Below, one piece after another: positions 7,913 to 16,336 of a DNA stretch of 64,000 bases. The notes under the pieces were generated by a model. That model was given only the letters and a program-made list of their open reading frames with translations. It did not search any database and was not told the DNA's origin. This stretch comes from Streptosporangium subroseum (lineage in GTDB: Bacteria; Actinomycetota; Actinomycetes; Streptosporangiales; Streptosporangiaceae), in assembly GCF_900188345.1 (NCBI RefSeq), contig NZ_FZOD01000055.1, positions 1 through 64,000 of the forward strand, written 5' to 3'. Position 1 is the stretch's first letter, and every line of letters starts with the position of its first letter. The position numbers and the translations under genes are program-made.

Positions 7913-10324
7913 TCAGACGATGTCGGCGATGCCGGTGATGCGGTGCAGGGCGAAGCGGTGCACCGCCGCCCGCGTCTCGTCGTAGGCGGTGAGGTAGCCG
8001 CCCTCCATCCGGGCGGGTTCGAGGATCCGGCTGGTGGCGTTGCCCTGGGAGTCGAGGTAGCCGATCCAGACCTGGGAGCCCTGCCGGATGGCGTCGCGCA
8101 GGGCGGAGATCGTGGCGGTCGTGGGGGAGCGCGGGACCTGGCCGTCGGGAACGTCCAGGGGAACGCGACGGGCCTGGTGAGCGGCGTCCCCGGCGCGCAC
8201 GGCACGGATGGCGGCCGCCACCACGTCGGCCTCCAGGCCGTTGAACGTGGCCGAGGAGCGGACGAGGGGCGGGCCCTCGGTCCTGCGGACGTCGATCTGG
8301 GTGATGATCACATCGCCGTCCAGGGACTCCGCGGCCGGCGCGTAGCCCATCGCGCGTAACGAGTCGATCAGGGCCGGCCTGGAGGACTTGGAGGCGATCA
8401 CGGTGGGGGCGAGCCGCCGCAGCCGCAGCGGCATCGAGCGCTTGTCGGCCATCACCTCGTCCAGCAGCGAGGAGTCGTCGCACCGGACGTAGGCGCTCGC
8501 CGTACCGATGCGCATGCGGCCGTGGCGGCGGGCCACGTCGGTGACCAGGTAGCTGAGCGGTTGCGGGACGGGCGTGGTCGAATGGCGCTCCAGCAGGGCC
8601 AGTATCTCGTCGGCGCCCTGCCCGGCGTCCAGCGCCCGCCGGATCGACCGCTCGTCGAACCGGTAGACCGTCGCGCCGCCGGTGGACTCCACCTCGGCGG
8701 ACAGTGCCAGCCATCGCCTCAGCTCGCTGGTGAGCGGCCCCGGCGCGACGGCGGTCAGATCGGCCTGGAGGAACACGTGGTCGAGGGGCTCGGGCAGCAG
8801 CGGAGCCAGCAACTCGCCGGGGGATCCGACGCGGCTCCCACCCGGAAGCCCGGGGAGCCCGGGAAGCAGGGCGCGGCCGTGCCCCACGAGCATGCCGAGG
8901 CCGGTGACCCCGATCTGCTCGGCCTCGCGCACCGTGAACTCCACCAGTTGGTCGCGATGGGCGCCGCGGCGGCGGGGCTGCTCCCAGGCCAGACGCTCGC
9001 GCACCGAGTCGAGGGTGGGAGCCATGCCGGGCTCCGCGGCGGCGAGCATGCCGAGGGTGGTGGCCCGGACCTCGGCGGCGGCGGAGCGGCGCAGGTCGGG
9101 GTGGAGGGCATTGAGCAGCCGGTCGCGCTCGTCGCGCTCGCCGATCACTCCCGGCACGCGGTCCATGGTGAGCCAGGTCATGGCCAGCATCACCCAGCGG
9201 TCTTCGGTGCCCTTCATCCGCCAGGCGTCATAAACGGGGGTGGGCAGCCAGTCGCCGTCCACCGCCCCGCTCGCCGCCACCAGCCCGGCCGCGTGCGCCA
9301 CCTCGATGATCAGCCCCGCCACCCATTCGGGCAGGTCGAGCAGGGCCGCGATCCTCTTGAGGTCGCGCACGGCCAGGCCGCCGCTGCGGAGCACGCCGGG
9401 CGGGTCGGCGCTCCAGCGCTCGCACAGCTCCTCCACCGCGCGGGTGAACGTGAACGCCTGCCCGGCGGCCGTGCGGTCGGCGAGTTTCCGGTCGCGCCTG
9501 GCGCCGTCCATCGCGGGAGGGACGGGGGAGAGGTCCTGGTGAATCCGGCCGTCGCGAAGGAAAAGGCCGACCTCGCGGGGCAGTACGACGGTCTCCTCAC
9601 CGGTGGCGCCCAGCAGCGCGCGGGAGAGAAGCTGCTCGATCGGCGACTGGGCGGTGGTGGCCCGCACCTCGCGGCGCGCGTTGGGCACCCGGCCGCTGGC
9701 CGGGCCCCAGGCCAGCTCGTTGAGCGCGGACCGTGCCTGTGGCGAGACGTCCTCGATCAGCCGGCCGACGATTTTCTGGTCGCCCAGCAGGTCGGCGAGG
9801 GCCTCTTTCGTGTCGCTCCTGGTGTCGCTCTTGGCGTCGCCGCCCTCACCTGCGATGTCCTCGATCAGCTCGGCCAGCCGCTCCGCGTGGTAGTGCCGGA
9901 ACACCTCCACGGCCGGGGGGCCGAGGCCCGCGGGCCCGTCAAGGACCTCCCGCACTCCGGGTGCCGGGGCCAGGGCGTTGTCCGGCCCGTAGACCAGGGC
10001 CAGAGTCCGCAGCCGCTCGACCGTCTCCTTGAGCGTGCTCCGGAAGACCGGATCGGCCGCGCCCGGCAGCGCTCGGGCCATCTGGGCCCGCAGCGATCCG
10101 TAGGAGATCGGCGAGGGGAGCACGGTCAGCGTCTCCACGACCGAGAGCGTGAACCGGTCGAGCCGGTCGAGCACCCGGCCGACCGCGGACGGGCTGCTCG
10201 CCCGCCCCGCCAGGCCTTCGAGGTGCGCGGGGACGGGGGTGACGAGCTCGGGGCGCACGGCGGCGAGAGCCCGCAACTGTTCGTCGCTCCGGCTGCGCAG
10301 CCACTCGGTGAACTCCGTGCTCAT
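7913..10324 (-). CDS. Helicase-associated protein (Helicase_C_3 domain) with C-terminal WYL-like module
   Basis: 803 residues from ATG 10324. Family of actinobacterial proteins encoded beside XPB helicase (compare mycobacterial Rv0861c/Rv0862c); no helicase motor motifs of its own. N-terminal half is a helical scaffold (MSTEFTEWLRSRSDEQLRAL...). The Helicase_C_3-type region around residues 540-700 contains LDHVFLQADLTAVAPGPL and SYLVTDVARRHGRMRIGTA. The last ~70 residues (ALRDAIRQGSQVWIGYLDSQ then RILEPARMEGGYLTAYDE) resemble a WYL domain, the ligand or nucleic-acid sensing fold. Likely acts with XPB in repair; the WYL call is by pattern. The frame stays open upstream to 11119 but that part overlaps the next gene and is not coding. 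Confidence 0.9.
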   Translation of the reverse strand: MSTEFTEWLRSRSDEQLRALAAVRPELVTPVPAHLEGLAGRASSPSAVGRVLDRLDRFTLSVVETLTVLPSPISYGSLRAQMARALPGAADPVFRSTLKETVERLRTLALVYGPDNALAPAPGVREVLDGPAGLGPPAVEVFRHYHAERLAELIEDIAGEGGDAKSDTRSDTKEALADLLGDQKIVGRLIEDVSPQARSALNELAWGPASGRVPNARREVRATTAQSPIEQLLSRALLGATGEETVVLPREVGLFLRDGRIHQDLSPVPPAMDGARRDRKLADRTAAGQAFTFTRAVEELCERWSADPPGVLRSGGLAVRDLKRIAALLDLPEWVAGLIIEVAHAAGLVAASGAVDGDWLPTPVYDAWRMKGTEDRWVMLAMTWLTMDRVPGVIGERDERDRLLNALHPDLRRSAAAEVRATTLGMLAAAEPGMAPTLDSVRERLAWEQPRRRGAHRDQLVEFTVREAEQIGVTGLGMLVGHGRALLPGLPGLPGGSRVGSPGELLAPLLPEPLDHVFLQADLTAVAPGPLTSELRRWLALSAEVESTGGATVYRFDERSIRRALDAGQGADEILALLERHSTTPVPQPLSYLVTDVARRHGRMRIGTASAYVRCDDSSLLDEVMADKRSMPLRLRRLAPTVIASKSSRPALIDSLRAMGYAPAAESLDGDVIITQIDVRRTEGPPLVRSSATFNGLEADVVAAAIRAVRAGDAAHQARRVPLDVPDGQVPRSPTTATISALRDAIRQGSQVWIGYLDSQGNATSRILEPARMEGGYLTAYDETRAAVHRFALHRITGIADIV

Positions 10325-10447
10325 TTCGTCAATGGTAAGAGGCCTTACCGACAAAGCGTGGCACGGGTAAAGTTTGTGATCATGTGAGCGGCCGTGAATG
10401 GGGGAAATAGGCCACGGGCGAGGGCATCGGCGAGAGAGGATGGCAGC

Positions 10448-12040
10448 GTGATCGAGCGTGTCGACCAGCTTGTCCTGGAGTACGTCAGCAGGGCGGCTGA
10501 TGCCGCCCACGGCGTGCTGCCCCCGAAGCAGCGGATCGATTTTGTCGGAAGGCTGCGTAAGCGGATCGACGCCGAGCGAATGGGGATGGACAGCCCGGCG
10601 GCCGTCGAGAAGATTCTGGCCCAGTTCGGCGATCCCGTGGTGCTGGTGCGGCGCGAGGTGCACCGTCTGAACAGTGAGACGAGCCTGGGGGGCCTGGCGG
10701 AGACGCTGGAGGAGGCCGAGCGCCCCACCGGTGTCATCGTCCCGGCCCCGGCGTCGGGCCTTCACGATTCCTCCGAGCCGCTCTCCGGCCGTTCGGTCCC
10801 CGGGGATTCCGCGGCGCCGGATTCCGCGATGGCAGGCTCCGCGTTCTCGGAGCCGGTTCCGCCCGGGGAAGACGACCTCGGGTCGCCGGGTTCGGGGCGA
10901 TCGGATATGACGATTTTCGGGGCCTCGACGCCGGACCGGTCGGGAGAAGCCGGTTTCGAATGGGCGGACTCCCGGGAACCGGGTGCCCCCAGGCGCTCGC
11001 ATCCTTACGGGGACGTGCCGGGTGGCTCTGTCCCCCCGCCTCGCGACTCCGGGACCGGCGCCTCGGAATCCTCGGCCGCGCAAGAGGCCGCTTCCACGGA
11101 CGCTCACGAGGCCGCGCACGGGGCCGCTTCCGCGGACGTTCCCGAGCCGAGGGGTCGGCCACGGTCCTCGTCGATCGCACCCGGGGGAGACGAACCGGAC
11201 GACCCCGCGCCCGAGCGCGTCGAGGCGGACGACCCGCCGACCGAGGAGATTCCGCCCGCGCGAGGCGCCGGGGCACAGCCGGAGGCCGAGCCGGGGCCGG
11301 CACCGGGATCAGAGCGGGAACCGCTGTCGAGAGCGGAAACGGGGTCGGGATCGGGCCCGGGACCAGAGCTGGGATCAGCCTCGGGATCAGAGCCGGGACC
11401 AGAGCTGACATCGGGGCGGGAACCACCGTCGGGATCGGGGCAGGGAGCGAAACCCGGGCCGGGATCGGGAGAGGGAGGTGCGGCGGGGGACGAGAGGCCC
11501 CGGGCCGTGATACCGCCCGGAGTGGCCAAGGCCCGACGGGAGGCCGAGGAGCTTCTGGCCAGGAGGCAGGCCAGAAAGCGGCCCAGCCTGCTCCGCCGTC
11601 CGAGCCGTGCGCCCCGATCGAGGGAGGACGTCGTCGCCGGGGAGAGCGACGTCAGGACGGTCCTGCTCGGCCACCGGCGCGAGGTGATCGGGATGGCCCT
11701 TCTCGGCCTGGCCGGGCTGCTCGTCCCCTTCCCCTTCGCCCCAATCGCGATCTTTCGGATTCCCGTGCTGGTCTGGGCGGTCGCCGTACTGGTCGTGACG
11801 GTCTGCGAGGCCTGGGAGGGCGCTGACAAGGTGCGCGGGGCCGCCGCACCGATCCTGAGCTACACCATCGGCGGCTGCCTGGTCGCGCTCATCCGATCCA
11901 GGAACGACCTCAGCCTGGTGGTGGACCAGTTCTTCGAGATCAGCGGGCTCATGTTCATGCTGGGAAGCGCGGCGGGTGTCTTCTGGCTGGCCTACCGCCT
12001 GTTCAACCCGGTCACCCCGGTCGGCAGGCGTAACAGGTGA
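10448..12040 (+). CDS. HAAS-domain membrane protein with long Glu/Gly/Ser/Pro linker
   Basis: 530 residues from GTG 10448, with GAGAGGA seven bases upstream. Residues 1-75 (VIERVDQLVLEYVSRAADAA ... AVEKILAQFGDPVVLVRREV) match the HAAS/DUF1700 helical domain that usually couples a PadR-type sensor to a membrane protein. Residues ~90-390 are a low-complexity linker whose middle is built from short GSG, GPGP and EPGPEL repeats. Residues ~415-520 hold three to four membrane helices (GMALLGLAGLLVPFPFAPIA, VLVWAVAVLVVTV, and two more). Divergent from the helicase-associated gene, 123 bases apart. No PadR partner is adjacent. Function unknown. Confidence 0.82.
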   Translation: MIERVDQLVLEYVSRAADAAHGVLPPKQRIDFVGRLRKRIDAERMGMDSPAAVEKILAQFGDPVVLVRREVHRLNSETSLGGLAETLEEAERPTGVIVPAPASGLHDSSEPLSGRSVPGDSAAPDSAMAGSAFSEPVPPGEDDLGSPGSGRSDMTIFGASTPDRSGEAGFEWADSREPGAPRRSHPYGDVPGGSVPPPRDSGTGASESSAAQEAASTDAHEAAHGAASADVPEPRGRPRSSSIAPGGDEPDDPAPERVEADDPPTEEIPPARGAGAQPEAEPGPAPGSEREPLSRAETGSGSGPGPELGSASGSEPGPELTSGREPPSGSGQGAKPGPGSGEGGAAGDERPRAVIPPGVAKARREAEELLARRQARKRPSLLRRPSRAPRSREDVVAGESDVRTVLLGHRREVIGMALLGLAGLLVPFPFAPIAIFRIPVLVWAVAVLVVTVCEAWEGADKVRGAAAPILSYTIGGCLVALIRSRNDLSLVVDQFFEISGLMFMLGSAAGVFWLAYRLFNPVTPVGRRNR

Positions 12041-12160
12041 CTCAGGTCGTCTCGGGAGCGGACGCGACGGGTGACTCGGCCGATCGTTTCGGGAGGGAAG
12101 GTAGGGCGGGTGGCTCAGCCGGGTGTCTCGCAGGATAAACGCGGCAGATGACTCAGCCGA
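12030..12160. repeat. Degenerate ~37-bp tandem array spanning two convergent stop codons
   Basis: Four diverged units with the core GGTGACTCRGCCG start at 12038, 12072, 12111 and 12149 (spacing 34, 39, 38). The TGA of the first unit is the stop codon of the HAAS gene. The TCA of the last unit (12153-12155) is the stop codon of the convergent TetR gene. The array therefore fills the whole junction. Confidence 0.8.
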
Positions 12161-12776
12161 TCGCCTGGACGGCGGGCCGGGGCAGCAGACCGAGCGCGAG
12201 GCGCACCCAGGAGGCGACGAAACGGTCGCGTTCCGCGCGCCCGGGGGGCTCGCCCACCGTCTCCTGGAAGAGCTGGTAGTGGACCACCGCGCCACCGAGC
12301 ACGGCGCCGATCGCGGGCCAGTCCACGTCGGCCTCGGCATACTCGGGCTGAGCCAGGAACCACGTGGTGATCGCGTCGAACATGGGCTGCAGCAGCCCCT
12401 CGCGCACGATCGCCACCAGCTCGGGGAACTGGCTCAGGTCGCGGAAGAAGACGCGCGTCAGCTCGCTCTCCTCGCGGGCCTTGGCCAGCCCGGCCTTGCA
12501 CAGGTGGGCCAGGCGCGCTTCGACGTCCATCGACATGTCGACGCTGCTCATCTCGGCCAGGGTTTCGACGATCTGCGTCCGGGTCCGGGCGGCGTGTTCG
12601 TTCATCGCCGCCGCCAGCACCTCATACTTGGACTTGAAGTGCCGGTAGAGTCCGCCCGCGCCCGGCGACAGCCCGGACGCGGCCTCGATCTCGGCCACGG
12701 AGGTTGCCGAATAACCCCGTTCGGCGAACAGGCGCAGGGCTTCGTCGATGATCCGCTCGCGCGTCGATCTGGTCAT
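12153..12776 (-). CDS. TetR-family transcriptional regulator
   Basis: 207 residues from ATG 12776 (MTRSTRERIIDEALRLFAER). N-terminal helix-turn-helix: GYSATSVAEIEAASGLSPGAGGLYRHFKSK, with the characteristic YRHF-K end of the recognition region. The C-terminal half is a helical ligand-binding/dimerisation domain of unknown specificity. No partner gene is obvious: the neighbour upstream (HAD phosphatase) is 430 bases away and divergent, so either that gene or the regulator itself could be the target. Stop codon falls inside the tandem array at 12030-12160. Confidence 0.93.
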   Translation of the reverse strand: MTRSTRERIIDEALRLFAERGYSATSVAEIEAASGLSPGAGGLYRHFKSKYEVLAAAMNEHAARTRTQIVETLAEMSSVDMSMDVEARLAHLCKAGLAKAREESELTRVFFRDLSQFPELVAIVREGLLQPMFDAITTWFLAQPEYAEADVDWPAIGAVLGGAVVHYQLFQETVGEPPGRAERDRFVASWVRLALGLLPRPAVQAIG

Positions 12777-13163
12777 TTCTCTGCCTATACCTCCACCATG
12801 ACCATATCCAGTGCCGAACTCCACAGGTCGCAGCACGCCGGGCATGGCGCGTTCGCGCGTTTCACGGGGCACGATGGGAGCGTCCAGCGCTTCACCGGGT
12901 ATGCCGGGAACGGCCCGGCGGCCCACGGCACGCCACGAACGGTCCAGCGGTCCACGGGCACGTCGCGAAGGATTCACCGGCAGGCCTCAGGAGATTCACC
13001 GGGCGGCCTTACGAACGCGTCGTACCGATCATGAGATGGTCCTCCCGCACCTCGACACGGCATCCCCCCTTCCGTCAAGTGAATCCTTTCTCGAAAGGGT
13101 TACGTGGCAGGTGGCGTTACGTGCGGTGAGATTGGCTCCGACCTGGGAGATTTAGCATTCTTT
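12777..13163. other. Intergenic region between divergent TetR and HAD genes
   Basis: About 390 bases without a convincing gene. It holds short degenerate GC-rich repeats (GGGCACG, CGGGTATG, GGCACGCC motifs between 12850 and 12980) and presumably the promoters of both flanking genes. No clear -35/-10 pair was recognised. Confidence 0.4.
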
Positions 13164-13187
13164 GAGGACTTCTCAGAGAATGTCCTC
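13164..13187. promoter_or_regulatory. Inverted repeat upstream of HAD phosphatase gene
   Basis: GAGGAC-TTCTC-A-GAGAA-T-GTCCTC: two nested inverted repeats sharing one centre, broken only by a single unpaired T. It ends 18 bases before the HAD start codon. It could be an operator for a dimeric repressor (the divergent TetR is a candidate) or an RNA hairpin in the 5' leader. Confidence 0.5.
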
Positions 13188-13205
13188 CGACGTTGATAAG
13201 GAGCG

Positions 13206-13835
13206 GTGAGTGATCTGATGAACTCGGTGGGGTTCGACCTTGATATGACGCTCGCGGACACGCGCGTCGGCATCGCCGCCGTCTACGACGCGTTGTCGCG
13301 GCACATGGGTGTGTTCATCGACAGTGCCGCCGTGGTGGCCAGACTGGGGCCGCCGCTGGAGTGGGAGCTGGCCAACTGGCTGCCTCCCGAGGAGATCCCC
13401 GGGGCCGCCACCGTCTTCAGGTCGCTGTATCCCTCGATCGCCGTCCCGGTCACCAGCCTCATGCCCGGCGCGCGTGAGGCGGTGGAGGCCGTACGGCGCG
13501 GCGGCGGCAGGATCGTCGTGGTGACGGGGAAGAACGCCCGTGACGCGGCCAGCACGGTCGAATTCCTCGGCTTGGACGTGGACGAGGTCGCCGGCTCGGT
13601 CTTCGGGGCGGCGAAGGGTCCGGCCCTCGCGAGTTTCGGCGCCACGGCCTATGTGGGAGATCACGTCGCCGACATCGAGGCGGCGCGGGCGGGGGGCGTC
13701 GTCAGCGTGGCGGTGGCGACGGGTCTCTATCCGGCGGGAGAGCTGCGTGATCACGGAGCGGATGTCGTGCTGGACGATCTGACCGAGTTCACCGAATGGT
13801 TCGATGGTTGGCGAACTCCGGCCTCACTCGTGTAA
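13206..13835 (+). CDS. HAD-superfamily phosphatase (phosphoglycolate phosphatase-like)
   Basis: 209 residues. Motif I FDLDMTLADT carries both catalytic aspartates (nucleophile and acid/base). Motif II is the Thr of IVVVTGK, motif III the lysine in GAAKGPAL, and motif IV YVGDHVADIEAA has the metal-binding Asp. A helical C1 cap lies between motifs I and II (residues ~18-85). This is the layout of small-molecule phosphatases such as phosphoglycolate phosphatase; the true substrate is not known. GTG 13206 is used, but AAGGAG ends only two bases before it, so ATG 13218 (four codons later) is possible. The next gene, a cold-shock protein, starts 90 bases downstream. Confidence 0.88.
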   Translation: MSDLMNSVGFDLDMTLADTRVGIAAVYDALSRHMGVFIDSAAVVARLGPPLEWELANWLPPEEIPGAATVFRSLYPSIAVPVTSLMPGAREAVEAVRRGGGRIVVVTGKNARDAASTVEFLGLDVDEVAGSVFGAAKGPALASFGATAYVGDHVADIEAARAGGVVSVAVATGLYPAGELRDHGADVVLDDLTEFTEWFDGWRTPASLV

Positions 13836-13925
13836 TTAGAGGCTGATTAGACGGTCGCCCTCCGCGTCCGCTGGGCATAACCTACATCCATTCCTTTTCA
13901 CGACAGTCTGAACGAGGTCACCCCT

Positions 13926-14324
13926 GTGCCGAGTGGCAAAGTCAAGTGGTACGACGCCGACAAGGGTTTCGGCTTCCTCACCCGCGACGACGGCGGTGAG
14001 GTCTTCGTGCATTCTTCCGCGCTGCCCAATGGTGTGGACTCCCTCAAGCCAGGCCAGAAGGTCGAGTTCGGTGTGGCCGAGGGGCGTCGCGGCCAGCAGG
14101 CGCTCTCGGTCCGGGTAATCGAGCAGCCCCCCACGCTCGCCAAGGCCGCGAAGCCGAAGGGCAAGCGCAAGAAGCCCGATGAGATGGTCGTCATCGTGGA
14201 AGACCTGATCAAGCTCCTGGACGCGGTCTCCACGTCGTATCAGAAGAACAAACACCCCGAACCCGTGCATGCCAAGCAGATCGCCGCTGTACTCCGGGCC
14301 GTGGCCGACGACCTGGACGACTAA
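13926..14324 (+). CDS. Cold-shock domain protein with C-terminal extension
   Basis: 132 residues from GTG 13926. Residues 1-65 form a CspA-type OB fold with both RNA-binding motifs: GKVKWYDADKGFGFL (RNP1) and VFVHSSAL (RNP2). The remainder is a basic linker (AKPKGKRKKPDE) and an acidic helical tail ending AVADDLDD, roughly doubling the usual 67-residue length; this long form is common in actinomycetes. Binds single-stranded RNA or DNA in the cytosol as an RNA chaperone. Lies 90 bases after the HAD gene and convergent with the MFS gene. Confidence 0.95.
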   Translation: MPSGKVKWYDADKGFGFLTRDDGGEVFVHSSALPNGVDSLKPGQKVEFGVAEGRRGQQALSVRVIEQPPTLAKAAKPKGKRKKPDEMVVIVEDLIKLLDAVSTSYQKNKHPEPVHAKQIAAVLRAVADDLDD

Positions 14325-14356
14325 CCCCTTCCCGGTGGCTCCGCGTAATTTCCGGT

Positions 14357-14373
14357 AAAACCTTCGGGGTTTT
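14357..14373 (+). terminator. UUCG-loop hairpin after cold-shock gene
   Basis: AAAACC-TTCG-G-GGTTTT, a short stem capped by a stable TTCG loop and ending in a T run, 32 bases after the cold-shock stop. The A run on the other side means it could serve both directions of this convergent junction. Confidence 0.6.
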
Positions 14374-14398
14374 CTGGGGTTTTCCCAGGAGGGTTTTC

Positions 14399-14510
14399 CA
14401 CGGGCCCGTTTCCGCCTCTTCAGGGAGGCTCACACGGGCCCGTTTCCGTTTTCCGGAGGGGTTCGCCGCGGGCCCGTAGAACTCCCGGGTTCCGGCGGGC
14501 CCACTTCCGT
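14399..14510. repeat. Tandem array of CACGGGCCCGTTTCCG units between convergent genes
   Basis: The 16-mer CACGGGCCCGTTTCCG is present identically at 14399 and 14433, and in diverged form at 14467 and 14495 (spacing 34, 34, 28). Each unit contains the palindrome CGGGCCCG. The array lies in the cold-shock/MFS convergent junction and fades into the MFS 3' end. Confidence 0.75.
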
Positions 14511-14556
14511 GCGGCCCTTCCCAAGGCCCGGCTTCCGCGTAGCCCTTTCCCCGGGA

Positions 14557-16155
14557 TCAGCCGTGGGGGTTGGTCAACGGTCTGGTCCGCTTCTCCGCGG
14601 GGGGATCGTCCCGCCGCACGATCGCGGTGGTCGTGCCGGCGGGCTCGGGTCTGATCCACTCCTCCGAGTGCCGCTCCCCGCCGGCGGAGGACGGGGCGTC
14701 GGGGGCGTCGGGGGCGCGATCGGCCCTGGCGGCCTTCACCTTGGCGTCCCTCGCGTCGCTCCGCCTGCGCCGCCGTGCCAGCAACCAGCCGAGTGAGCCC
14801 GCCAGCACCGTGGCCATCACCGCGAGCCCGGTCCGCCCGCCGGCGAACAGCGACAGCAACAGCCCGACCAGGCCGCCGAGCACCCACGCGATCTGCAGGA
14901 ACGCCTCCACCACCCCGAACGTGGACGAACGCACCTCCTCGCCGATCTCGCGCTGCACGATCGCGTCCAGCGCGAGCTTGCCCAGTCCCTGGGCGAACGC
15001 GGCCACCAGCGCGACGGCCACCGCGGTCCAGAGATTGAACATGATCGCCGCCACCACCGTGACCACGGTGGTCAGCGCGAGCGTGGCCAGCACGATGACC
15101 TGGGGAGAGTGGTTGCGCACCCAGGAGGCCACGGCCGCTCCGGCCAGACCGCCCGCTCCGGCGGCCACGGCCAGCACGCCGATCGTGACCGGGGGGGCGA
15201 GTCCGGGGAGGTTCTTGTCCTGGACGAGGAAGAGCAGGTAGAAGAGCAGGAAACCGGAGTGGAGACGGATGGCCACGTTGGCCCTCATCGCCGCGGCGAC
15301 CACCGGGCCCACGTTCAGCAGCGTGCGCCAGCGGGGTGGCCGCTTCTCGCCCTCGTCGTCCAGCTCCTCCAGATCGGGGGAGTCGACGTGACGTGGAAGC
15401 CGTACGGCCAGCACACCCTGGAGCAGGAAGAGCACCGTCGCCCCGCGCAGCACCCACTCGGCGCCGAGCCAGGTGCTGGCGCCCGCGCCGATCGGGATCG
15501 CGACACCGGCCGCGACCAGTGCGAACAGGGCCACCCTCGCGTTGGCGGTGACCAGCGCGATGTCGGCGGGCAGCACGCTCGGCATGATCGCCGCTCGGGA
15601 GACGTTGTAGGCCTTGGACAGCACCAGCACGGCCAGCGCCGCGGGGAAGATGGTGAACACGTCGGCGGGGACGATCGCCGCCGCCATGGCGAAGCAGAGC
15701 AGTCCTCGACCGAACAGGGTCCCCGCCATCACGAAGCGCCGGCCGGAGCGGAACCGGTCGAGAACCGGCCCGACGAACGGCGCGACCACCACGAAGGGGA
15801 TCATCGTGATCAGCAGATAGATCGCGACCTGGCCCCGGGCCTCGTTCACCGGGAGTTTGAACAGCGTCCCGGCCAGGGCCGCGGTGACCAGCGCGTCGCC
15901 CGCGCTGTGCGCGGCGGTCAGCTCGATCAGCTGCCCCAGGCCCGTACGGCCCGCGCCCTGGGCGTAGGTCATCCTCCTCGCGGCCTTGCCGACCCGCTGC
16001 GTCCCGCTCGCCGCGCCACGCCCCGCGCGCAGGGTGGCCCGGCCCGTGCTCTTCCCCGCGCTCACGGTCGCCCGCCCCGCTCCGGCGGCCGTGCGACCGG
16101 CCCGGCGGGAGGCCTCACCAATCGTCTTTCGCGCCCGTTCCCACCCAGCTGCCAC
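14557..16155 (-). CDS. MFS transporter with basic Ala/Gly-rich N-terminal extension
   Basis: 532 residues from GTG 16155. Residues 1-65 are rich in Ala, Gly, Arg and Thr without a helix. About 12 membrane helices follow, with LDRFRSGRRFVMAG as the MFS loop 2-3 signature, and a cytosolic loop LEELDDEGEKRPPRWRTLLN between the two six-helix halves. The C-terminal ~75 residues are charged and disordered. Substrate unknown. The start lacks an upstream ribosome site, so a start further in is possible. In many actinomycetes an MFS gene sits in this position beside DUF3027 and the sacsin-like ATPase, as here. Confidence 0.88.
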   Translation of the reverse strand: MAAGWERARKTIGEASRRAGRTAAGAGRATVSAGKSTGRATLRAGRGAASGTQRVGKAARRMTYAQGAGRTGLGQLIELTAAHSAGDALVTAALAGTLFKLPVNEARGQVAIYLLITMIPFVVVAPFVGPVLDRFRSGRRFVMAGTLFGRGLLCFAMAAAIVPADVFTIFPAALAVLVLSKAYNVSRAAIMPSVLPADIALVTANARVALFALVAAGVAIPIGAGASTWLGAEWVLRGATVLFLLQGVLAVRLPRHVDSPDLEELDDEGEKRPPRWRTLLNVGPVVAAAMRANVAIRLHSGFLLFYLLFLVQDKNLPGLAPPVTIGVLAVAAGAGGLAGAAVASWVRNHSPQVIVLATLALTTVVTVVAAIMFNLWTAVAVALVAAFAQGLGKLALDAIVQREIGEEVRSSTFGVVEAFLQIAWVLGGLVGLLLSLFAGGRTGLAVMATVLAGSLGWLLARRRRRSDARDAKVKAARADRAPDAPDAPSSAGGERHSEEWIRPEPAGTTTAIVRRDDPPAEKRTRPLTNPHG

Positions 16156-16336
16156 GTATCAAGTCATACCCGAATGACGGGTGAGTTGGCGGGTGCGATA
16201 GACAACTACTCGCTTGATCGGCATCCGGCGGTGCCGTTCGCTCCAGGCATAGGTGAGAATGAACTGTGAGTGAGCGCAGCGAGCGAGCCAGTAGGGACAG
16301 CAGCCGCCGGGCTGCCAGGCTGACGGGAGACGATTC

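Noticed and set aside
10325..11119. N-terminal extension of the helicase-associated gene
   Set aside because: Open only by chance; it overlaps the HAAS gene and lacks any family similarity. ATG 10324 gives the natural start.
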